NCBI GenBank assembly: GCA_017590115.1
Contig: JAGGNK010013670.1
Location: 2,849,343-2,913,342 of the forward strand
DNA length: 64,000 nt
From: Montifringilla adamsi
Lineage: Eukaryota > Chordata > Aves > Passeriformes > Passeridae
Direction of reading: 5' to 3'
The notes below the pieces were generated by a model. It saw nothing but the letters and a program-made list of their open reading frames with translations. It was not told where the DNA came from and did not search any database. This document shows positions 10,785 to 64,000 of the stretch, piece by piece; positions within the stretch are counted from its first letter, which is position 1; every line of letters starts with the position of its first letter. The position numbers were made by a program, and so were the translations under genes.

Positions 10785-13100
10785 CTGGAGTGTTCTCTCC
10801 CAGTCCTTACCTCAACTCATGAAGCCTTCATTAAATTTTCTTTCTCTTCTGCCCAGCTGTGGCAGGGGAGGGCAAGTAAGTGACTTTTTTGGGTGCCTGG
10901 CGTCTGGCCAGTGTCAAACCACCATGTAAGTTTATTGAGTTAATGAACTGATTCATGGTTTTGGAAACAAGGCTGGGGTCTGAACACAGGATCCCATTTT
11001 GAGAGAGATGGAGAAGATCCAAGTCCTACAGCCAAAGCTGGCAGCAGTGCTCTCAGCAAGGCCCCGCTGCTGTGGAGTGGGAACAGCAACACAGGACTTC
11101 AGAGGATGGGTTTCAGTCAAGGCTGTTGTAGTGTTGGAGGCTAAGAGTTTCTTAGGCAAATGGACTATCCTCTTTTTGGCACTGCTCCACCCAAAACTAG
11201 TACTAAAACCTCTCAGGATATAAGAGCAGATGGAAGGAATGCCACCCTAATCTTTGTTCAAAATGAAATTTTTGATTTTTTGGTAATTTAAATTTCAGCT
11301 TAATTCATTACAGAGCCAAGGGAGGCCTTTGTTTTGTCACTGATAGCACAGAGCTGTTACACAGTCACAGAAATGAGAGCCTGCCCTCTTCCTTGGCTGT
11401 GGGTCACTGACGGGACACACAGGAAAAGAAACTAAGAAGAAGAGGTTCAAATTTTATATGTGGAAAAATTCAACTCCCAAGAGAAAAACACTGGCCAGCA
11501 ACTGCATCACAGAGACACTGGACCTCAGCTGGTGGGTATGCTGTGAGAAAAGCCAGGGTGCCATATCCCAGGGATGCCCAGTTCCACTATGGACACCCTG
11601 AATCCTACACTACTTGGATGCAAAATTCCCATTTAAGAGAAAGGAGCCAGTCCACTGCACAGGACAGGCTTTTAAAGTTCAGTAAAACATGGGAAATAAA
11701 TACTTGTCTGCTCCTTCGTCACCACAAACCTTCCCTGCTGGCACAAAAACTACTCAGAGCTCTTGTAAATTATTGTAATTTAATTTATTCATTCATTTAT
11801 TTATTAGTACAGCCACAGCTTTTTAGGGCCTATCTCATGTACTGCTAGTTTGAAAATTAATGAGATTTTTATACATGGTCAACATCTTAAAAGTCTGCTA
11901 ACTGTTAGGACTGTAGCTAATTTCTTAATATTGAATTGATATTTGGAAGGTAAAAATACTGGTGTAATTATTTTGTCAGACTAATTTCTCTCAACTGGAT
12001 ATAACCCAAAATGTCTGAAACCAAAGAGCCTTCAGCACTGAGTGCCAACCCATCAGCAGTACTGCCCACCCAGCAGCAAAATTCACAATGCCCACCATGT
12101 AAAAACTCCAGTCCTTTCAGCAAAACACTTTCACTGAATTTTTCTTTCAGCTCCTGCATACAGAGTTTCAGTAGAGCCACTCTGCTGTTACACACTTGAC
12201 AAGGCAATACCCTGGAATTATTTCTTTTCCCAGTTCCCTTGCTGTGACACTGCCCTCAATTTGAGTGAGCACTAACAGCAGCAATAGACAGCTGGGCAGG
12301 CAGCTGTGCTGGAAGTGCCTCCTCAAGAGGGCTGGGAGCAAAGAAGGGATGAACCATCCTGCTTTTTCAGAAGGGGAAGTCAGGCCAGCTGAAACCTGGA
12401 GAAAGCTGCATTATGTCATTTCCCCACTCTAAACACGTCCAGAAGCAAGTGTGAAACCTGGTCCTGAACTACTGCTGGAGGTTCATTGGCTCAGCATGTC
12501 TGTTCAAGTGAGCAGCAAGTAAATGTGCTGGTGGTTACAATGTGGGCAGTGCCCACGTGGCTGGGTTAACAGGTAGGTTCAGCAGGTGGACTCATTCCAT
12601 GGGGCTGGGAATGGCTGGCTGCTGAGGCAGGAAGGCAGCAAGGCACCAGTCACCACCAGCTCCTCTCTGGAGAGAAGGAAGGTAGGACCAGGATGAGCTT
12701 TTTCAAAATGCCTCAGCATGGAGCTGCCCCTGCTGACATCACCAGCACAAGGTCCCAGTATTCAAGTGGGAGCACCTAGATCTGCATGTTGTGAAACACA
12801 AGCAGATGTCCTATAGGGTCTCCCTTATCTCCATAATGACAAAAATGTGCTGCTCTGAATTTACCTGCTGAATTTCAGGTTGCTCCCATGGAACAGAAAC
12901 TGCACACAATTGAATTTAAGGCTTCAAAATTTTCCTTGAAGGTCCAATCACCTCCCCCACCCAGAGCTGGATTGCAGTCTGAACAGCACGACTGGACCTT
13001 ACTTCTCTGCTGGCAGGATATAACCAAGCTGCAGCATGTTCTACCTGCCTACAGAATTACTGCTAGGACTTGATTTGCTGTAAAAGACATAACTGCATGG
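10785..13100. other. Intergenic stretch between the LTR and the GTF2I 3' end
   Basis: No coding exon, RNA gene or clear repeat was recognised. ORFs here are short and unrelated to either flanking gene. Confidence 0.4.
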
Positions 13101-13109
13101 ACAGTCTTG

Positions 13110-15668
13110 AAAAACATCAGAAAGGTCTTTATTTCTTCATCAGGGAACATAATTTACCATTTGTGCATAATGCAATCATCTCAAATTCAAGCCAGTAAAA
13201 TAGAAACCTTTGCAAATAATCTGCATTTTTAGAGATTATCATATAGACAGAACTGTACATCTCCTATGGTTTATGAAATTTGACCAAAAAAAATGTTTTT
13301 ACATGTTGTGGCCCGTAACCAGGACCACAGGGGACTTAATTTAATTATTATATTCACAGAATATTCAGCGTTTTTGACATAATAGGACTTAGAGCAGGTT
13401 GTAGCAAGTTTCCATAACTAGTTCTAGGTGAACAGAAGAGCTTCCCCAGAGCCTTCAGCAGAAAAGCTCTCACACAAGCCCACACAACTACTGCCTATGG
13501 CAGGATTGTAAGACCAAACCCATCATATGTAAACTGTGTGATACTCTGATATAACATGTATTTACTACCTTGAATTAACAGAACAAACTATGATGAGGTT
13601 TAATTTCAGTTGGTTCCTAATCCACACAGTGGAATATTGACCATTTCACAGTCTACCTCATTAATGCACATTAACCATCAAGTGGATAATTTAATCTTTT
13701 ATTTAGGAAAAACATATTAATTGTAATAGATATAATAGGAAAAAATAACTCAAATATACAGATACTGTTGTCCAATGAGACATTAAAGTAATAGCTGAAA
13801 ATTAATGTAGAGGATTTTTTCTTCAAAGTAAACAAACTGAACTCTTTGCAGGAATTTTTCATTATAAAAGTTAGGATGCATTCAGGTACAGTGAAATTCA
13901 GCTTTATTGGAAAGTACAGACAGCCTGAGTTAAGTCCCTGTTGATTATAATCCCTGCCATCTCCCCAGCACCGCTGCATCAAGTTTATTCGTTAAAATAT
14001 ATTCCAAAGTAAACTCAGACAATCCAAATCTACAGTCATTATTAGGTCAATTCACAGAACTGCTGAAAAAGTAGACATTTCTATATAATAGTACAAAAGG
14101 GTTTGTATAGAAGATACTTTTCTTATACAGTTATATTACACAGCTCTAGACAGGCCGAGCAGGCTCCTCTCAGAAGGGGCAGCTTCTGACTAGGTAAGAG
14201 AAATTAAAAAAAATTAAGTTAGTTTCATTGAAGCCTTGTGCCTTATTACAACTATGAGCAGTTTGTATTCTGTTTTCCTGTTCTTCAGGCCTAGGTTCAG
14301 CAAGCATGCAGAAACTGAATATTGCTCTCAATAAATATGAGATTAAAAGTGTGCTCTAGTAGTCTCTTGTCAGAATTTAGAACAAATATTTATTTTAGTA
14401 TAAATTCAGCAGATGGCCTAAAGCATCCAAAACTCTGAACTGCTGCAGGATCAAATTGTGCAGCCATTGCTCAGACAACATTTTTGTGACCTTTAATAGA
14501 CAAGTGAGATGGTTTTTTATATCTCACTGCCTGCAGTGTGTCCCATGACGAATCAGTTTGTCCTTTAGTATATTTTATCCTGCCAGTTTGATGACAAGTA
14601 CCTCCAACACAGACTTCACTGACTGAACAAGAGCACCACTGCTGTGCCTCTAGTGCCCAGGGCACAGACAGTTGGGATGCTGCTTTGTCAGCTCCTGCAG
14701 CTTTCCACCACATCACTTCATTGTCCTGGGCTGTGTTCATGCTGTACCAGTGGAGGGCCAAGGCTGGCCCTGGGCTCCAAAAACTGAAATGGTGCCAGGA
14801 AAGAAACCCACAGGCTCCCCTAGCCAATGCTCCATTTAACTTTACACCAATCAAACACTGCATAATGAGGAAGATACTTGAGGTTCAGTATTACCAAAAA
14901 ACTGAAATGGGAAGAAGTACTCCCACGTTCTTTGTATGAAGCACAGAGACTCCAAACCTCGTGGGTTGGCATTTTGGATTTGGTGATATGATAGCATTGC
15001 TAACATTGCTCTCCACCACCACAAAAACATAATTTTTAGGAACAAGTGATGTTAAAAATAGAGTAAGAGAAATATATGGACATTTGTAAATCCATTTGTA
15101 ATTTGCATTGTAAATTAAACTAGGCTTTTCATAAAAGTTTAATTTATGAAAAGAAAATAAAGAAAACTTTTAAAGGAGGTTAGTTTGTGATCACAGTTAA
15201 TAGCTTTACTGAGTGTCCCAAGCTCAGACAATATTGCAATCATAGTGAAGAGCTTTCCTGCTCAATTACGATTTGGAGATGTATGTGCATTACCAAGAAT
15301 AATAATGCTTTTTCACACAACTATGTCAGAGCTGTTCATAAACACTAATTCCCTCAGCTTTCATTTGCTCTGCTTCTGAGGTTTATGATTACCATCACAC
15401 ATTCTAGGCCACATTTTTTTAGGACTTCCTCACAAATTTGAACAATGTGCTTTATATTGTATTTGGATAAGAAAGTGCAAAACATCTGACATCTTATATG
15501 TGGGAACTGAGACACATTGAATAATTCCCAACTGAAGTACTGGCACCTTCTGACATTCAGTATTACACTTCATCTCTCCTTTCCCCAGCAAAAAATATAA
15601 AAATATTATTCCTTGACCGGTGTTGACTTTAAGAAACACTAAATTATTTTACCCAGTATTGATGAGGT
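13110..15668 (-). other. GTF2I: GTF2I 3' untranslated region (inferred extent)
   Basis: Follows the GTF2I stop codon. A minus-strand AATAAA at 13128-13133 is the most downstream good poly(A) signal before unrelated spacer, so cleavage near 13105-13118 is likely. Other AATAAA copies inside could give shorter 3' ends. Extent is inferred, not proven. Confidence 0.5.
13128..13133 (-). terminator. GTF2I: Candidate GTF2I poly(A) signal AATAAA
   Basis: TTTATT on the plus strand is AATAAA on the minus strand, about 2.5 kb past the stop codon. Alternative signals exist in the same UTR. Confidence 0.45.
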
Positions 15669-59143
<43,475 letters not shown>

Positions 59144-62100
59144 CTGCTTGAGAACAAGAGAGAACAGTTTTTAAGGGTGTCTCACAACAAACACATACTT
59201 CCAGCCCATACAGGAATTTGCCAAGTAACTTTTAATTTCCTATATGATGTGCTCACTTCATACTTTCTGTAATGGGAAATTTTGGAAAGACACTGTTAAA
59301 TATTAAATATTTATAAAACCTTACTTACTTGGTTCAATAGACTAAAAATGGGGTTCGTGGCAGCACTGGACTACTGAACAGTCAAGACACGCATGCTGAA
59401 CAGCAGGTTTCAACTAGTAAACTAATTTTTAAAAAGAAATGTTGATGCTTCTGCCTTTCTTCAATGATACTTTAATCAGCTAGATCTTTTTCCTGTTCAT
59501 TAAAGTTTATATTCCTAAGGAGTATTCTTTGACTTCAACATTCCTACCTACATTTAATACATAAATTCATGGGGATTAAAGTAATTTATGACACTCCGAG
59601 GCTGCTTACTTTTCATTACAACAGTTCTTTTGAAGACTACAGCCTGGTTAAAAAAAACACTGTGCAGAAAGCAGCACAGAAACTACACTTAACAGATTAA
59701 CACTCCTAAAATCCTACTGCTTGCTGCTGCAGCTCTCCTGTAGCTATGCAGGGGGTGAGCTGCTTACAGCACAAACAAGACCACACTGAACAAGAGGCCA
59801 TTCTATACCACAGAAATAGCACAGGTTTTCCATACCATGGAAGACCTGCCTATGTGTGGCAAACAGGACCAACTGGAACTGACTGGTTTGGGCTAATTGT
59901 TCTGTGTAAATCCAATAATTTCTGTGTGCCTTTGCAAAAGCAATCTGCAGAAGCTCAGCTGATCAGAAATTCTAGTTGTTTAGAGATATGTGCATAAGTG
60001 TATCAGCAAGAGTATTAATAGTGCCACAACAGAAAAGCCACTGTTAATTACTAAGGCAATGAAATATTCTAAACTCTATTTCATCTGCACAGTAAGAAAG
60101 AAAATATAGAAAAGACTATTGTCACAATCAGACTTTGTAAGTATTTCAGTTAACTGAAAGTACATATACAGTATCAAATAAGTGAATATTTAAGTATTAA
60201 AGAAAATAATGATAATTAGGTGGTTACAATAATGCTAACTTGAACAGTTCTTCCTAATTTGATTATTCAGATTTTCAAAGAGATTAAAAATGAACAGCAT
60301 TTCAAGTGAGGACTTATGCAAAGTTCTTTGCTTGAAACACATTTCTTTCAGCAAGTGCTGCTTAGATCTGCTCCTGCCACATTTCTTTCCCCCTTTTTTT
60401 TAATCTGTTTACTTCAGAGGAGCTCCCTGATTTTGTTCAAAACACAGCTCCCAAAGACTGATGTTGGCACAGCTGAGACCATAGTCCAAAGATGGAGAAA
60501 AACAGGGAGGAAAAGGAGCCAGAGACACTGGTGGTCCTCCAGGCCTCACCAGAAAGAAATCTCATATCAACAGTGTCATCTGCAACTGTTAAGGGTGAAT
60601 AGAACACAACCCCCCTGGGTGTGCTGAAAATGTCTCCATGGACTAAATTTGCTTTTATTTAAATCAGCATATTCAGCAGATGCATCCAGTCAGGTTTGTC
60701 ATTTCCTAAGAACTTCTGTGAACATGCAATTACTATAATTCATAAGGCACTGACACACAGAAGTATGCATCCCACTGTAACCAAATATCTCAAATTATGC
60801 ACATAGTTTTGCATTTATTCCTTAATTCAGAAATCCTGACAGGATTGTTTTACCCCCATATTCTGAAGTATTCTCTATATTGCATTACCTTTGTACCAAA
60901 TCTATGCTGTGACAGCAGTAGAAAAGGAAAACTAATAGTCTTTCACACATTTAAACTTGAAGAAATATTTCCCTAGTTAAAAAGATATTCTTAGTAGATT
61001 TACAGCCCTTGGGATTAAGCACAGATAATTCAGTCCTTTTATCTGTAATATTGATAAAAACTACAATACATGTAGTAAAACTATTAGATTTTTTTTCAAA
61101 AGTGACCAACACAGATTATTTCATGAAACTTGAACATTTTTTCAATATTATGAAGCTTGGACAGAGGAAAAAAACAGTATGAAGAAGTTGTTTCAGAAAT
61201 TAAAACATGTCAAACAATAGATTCTGCTATCCTAATTTAGTAAAGATTAGAAAATTAAATTTAAAAGAGTTATCAATACCAAGAGACATCAATCAAAACA
61301 GATACATTTCCACTTTACTGTATTAATGCACACAACAGGCAGAAATACACAGATATGAAATAACCAAGGAAAGCAAAAATCAAGTACAGTGGTAACCAGA
61401 CCAAAAGAAGTTCCATCCAGAAATAAAGATATGAAAAAAAAAATTCACAAAATAGAAAAAAAACCAAAACTCAAGAAAGAACTAAATTCTACCGGTGAAG
61501 GTAGGATGTAGGAGGAGGGATGGACACAGAAGTGGGAGATTTAATTACTAAAACCACAGGACACCTTAGAAGTAAAATCTTTCAGTATGCTTATGTCTTG
61601 GAATCTGAACTTCAGATGTGTAGGCAGAGCTAAGCAGTTTCACCTTGAACCAGAAAAAGCAGAGCTATGCTCTTCAGCTAACAGCCAGCTCTCTTACACA
61701 GCACAGGCCCTTGGGAACTCTCAAACACTCACACCAAAACTTGGTCTTTCACGAGCAGATAAATAAATACATGACCAATCACTGCGCCCAAAGCATGTGC
61801 TTGGTCTAAGATTCAGCAGCGCAGTGGAACACAGTAAGAGATTGCTGTGGGCATAAATTGAAACTCCTGAAATGTCTGTTACAAATAGGTGATTTTTCAC
61901 ATTCTAGCAAGTCCATTAAAACCAAGAGTAGGTGTCACTCCCTCAACAGTCACAGCTATTCTTCCTGTCTACCTACCCACACACCAATTTACTTACACTG
62001 ATTCCAAACCTCTCAGCCTCAGTTTCTAATGGATTATGTCCTAATGTCCTAACATCACACAGCCAAACCTGTGCCACTTGGCAGAAGGAATGGATTTGTC

Positions 62101-63283
62101 ACCTCATGGATAAGCAGTGCTCGCTTTTCTGGCCTTTTTACAGGTTACCCATGTAGTAGCAATGTGAACTAGATGTGATTCCCTTTAGGAAGCACAACAT
62201 TGTGCTCAATATGTATTCTGGAATTTCTTGGTTTAAGATAATATCTGCACTCAGTGTAACATGCCAGCCTAACTTCACAGATTAAGCTCCATTAAAATGG
62301 ACATTACGTCTAGTATCCTGAAAGATCTCCAAAGGAGAAATATTTTGTTGTTAGACACATACTAATAGACATTGATTACTTTTAAGGTTTCAGAGTGAGA
62401 ATAAATTCAAAGTTTACATTCATATTTTGGGCTTTTTCTTTGTAGAAGACGACATTTTCAATCTCATTTGGGTTTGGATGAATGTCCTGTATTTTAACTG
62501 CCTCACTGACATTGTCAAAAATTCCAAAACTGACAGCACTGTTCAACTACATGGTGTTTTAAAGAAAAAAGCTGTTAGGCAGTTTTTTACTCACTTCTAG
62601 GTGTTTTATAAACTGAACCAGGCGATTCACAGGACAGACTGTTTACAGCCTTTTAGTTCTGCTTCCATTTTTCTTTGTTTTAAATTCAAGGCATCAGTGC
62701 AGACCTACATTCACAAAATTTACAGGATAACATGCCACTTTTACAAAGTGTTTGGTCTTAAGTCAGCAAATAATTCAGTTCTGTATGGGTTATGCCACCA
62801 AAAACCCTGCTTTATCCTGTGATGATAATGCACAGAGCATTCAGCACTCAATCAGCAGTGTTGCACTTCTGAGCCCCAAAGGTTTGTTTTTATACAAATC
62901 TGAAAATACATCTGACTCTGGAGAAATGATTATTTAATTTGTTAATTTCTAGTAAAAATACTAAATTATATTTAAACCACTAAACCAAGAAACAGCATTC
63001 TCAGTTATGTTTGTTTTCATAAGAGCCATAGTAACTGACACTTACAAGTAAGGCACAAACAAGAATACTAGCTAATATATCTGGAATGCTCCAGGATGTG
63101 TCACTTAATCCTGATGATCAGTACTCAGTGTTACATGCCAGCCTTCTCCTCATTTAGTCAATCATTAAAATCTGGACCTTTTTGCCAGAACAGGTTGTCT
63201 TTGGTCTCCCCCAAAATTTAACAGTGCAGTAACCTTCACGTTTGTCCTGGACACTTGGAAAAAACATCCACTGCCATAGTGTT
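59144..63283. other. GTF2I intron, no features recognised
   Basis: AT-rich sequence without an I-repeat, linker exon, RNA gene or clear transposon. I-repeat 1 and the exon with the human DPDYYQYN motif were sought and not seen. Confidence 0.5.
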
Positions 63284-63935
63284 TGTACTAGTTTGAAAGC
63301 AAACCAGTGGGAAATTCCAAGTCAGAACAACCATTTAATAGGAAAATTAAAATATAAAGAGAAAACACTGGCTTAAACTGACAGAGAATACAACATGATA
63401 CCCTGTTGGTCAGGGTGGTGGTAGCAGTGCAATTAAATGGTGGCTGCAGATCTGTTGGAGTGATAGATGCGGTTCTGTTGAAGCAGTGTTCCTGTAGAAG
63501 GGTCTGGTCTTCCTCTGATGGTCCAGTGGTGGTTATGGAGCTCTTGTCCTCTAGGAATTCAGTAGGTAAGGCTACCCATGGTGTTCCAAGCCTCAGATTA
63601 TATCCAGGTAGGAATGCTTGGTTTCTCCCCCTGGGCAGAGCGTCTCACAATGGGAAGATGTAATTTATGAATCATGCAGTGAGATTTGATGGCCCATTAA
63701 CAGAGACAGACCCCAGAGTTATGAGGGATGAGTCATGGAGGAGATAAGGAACACTGCCACACCTGTTCTAACAGCTTATGAAGATGTAATAGAATACATA
63801 CTTTTGGCTGCATCTTGCTTTGTAACTTAAGACAGTTCTAGAGCCCACTGACAGCAAACTGCCCCTTATTCTCTGTCAATACACCCACATGAAGTTTTAG
63901 ATGGCTGAAGTCCTTATTTCTCAGTCATGTTACTG
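63284..63935 (+). mobile_element. ERVL-like LTR (right end uncertain)
   Basis: Starts TGTACTAGTTTGAAAGCAAA, a start I recognise from avian ERVL-type LTRs. The middle (ATATCCAGGTAGGAATGCTT) is shared, inverted, with the LTR at 25773-26446. No viral ORF. Confidence 0.65.
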
Positions 63936-64000
63936 TGTACGGCTAAAACAATTCTAAATTTAGTAATTCAGTATTAACTCATAGAAACATCTAAATGGTG

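Noticed and set aside
59144..63283. I-repeat 1 or the leucine-zipper exon of GTF2I
   Set aside because: No matching translation was found on the minus strand, so these exons are placed beyond the window.

Overview
The window is nuclear DNA from a bird, most likely a passerine. Genes are split into short exons with GT/AG boundaries. There are several CR1 LINE 3' ends of avian type and many endogenous retrovirus (ERV) LTRs, some resembling families common in songbird genomes. The two genes, NCF1 and GTF2I, sit side by side in the same orientation, as in the vertebrate Williams-Beuren (7q11.23) neighbourhood. Both are on the minus strand.

Layout. 332-7156: NCF1 (p47phox, the NADPH oxidase organiser), exons 1-10 in ten blocks; the last, proline-rich exon lies left of the window. 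7157-13100: gene-free spacer with a small tandem repeat, a 39-bp minisatellite and an antisense LTR. About 13110-59143: the 3' UTR and 35 coding exons of GTF2I (TFII-I), from the C-terminal exon (stop codon at 15669-15671) back to a linker exon at 59087-59143. Five I-repeats (2 to 6) are present. Reading phase is continuous across all 35 exons, about 1,076 codons. The upstream exons with the leucine-zipper region and I-repeat 1 are not seen and should lie beyond 64000. 59144-64000: intron sequence with an LTR at its right end.

The striking feature is at 39476-57581. The human protein has one short linker here, roughly 55 residues, between I-repeats 1 and 2. This genome carries a tandem array of seven copies of an exon pair: a 63-bp Ser/acidic exon (S) and a 102-132-bp Asp-rich to basic exon (D). 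All 14 exons are open, have splice sites, and start and end in phase 1, so any subset could be spliced in without a frameshift. Fully included, the array adds about 400 residues. A third 33-bp candidate exon (M) lies between S and D in several units; it is intact in three and broken or missing in the others. The D copies have diverged in charge. The array also contains several LTR insertions, some datable because paralogous units keep the empty site.

NCF1 acts in the phagocyte oxidase at the membrane and GTF2I is a signal-responsive nuclear transcription factor. They are neighbours by conserved synteny, and nothing in the sequence suggests a joint pathway.
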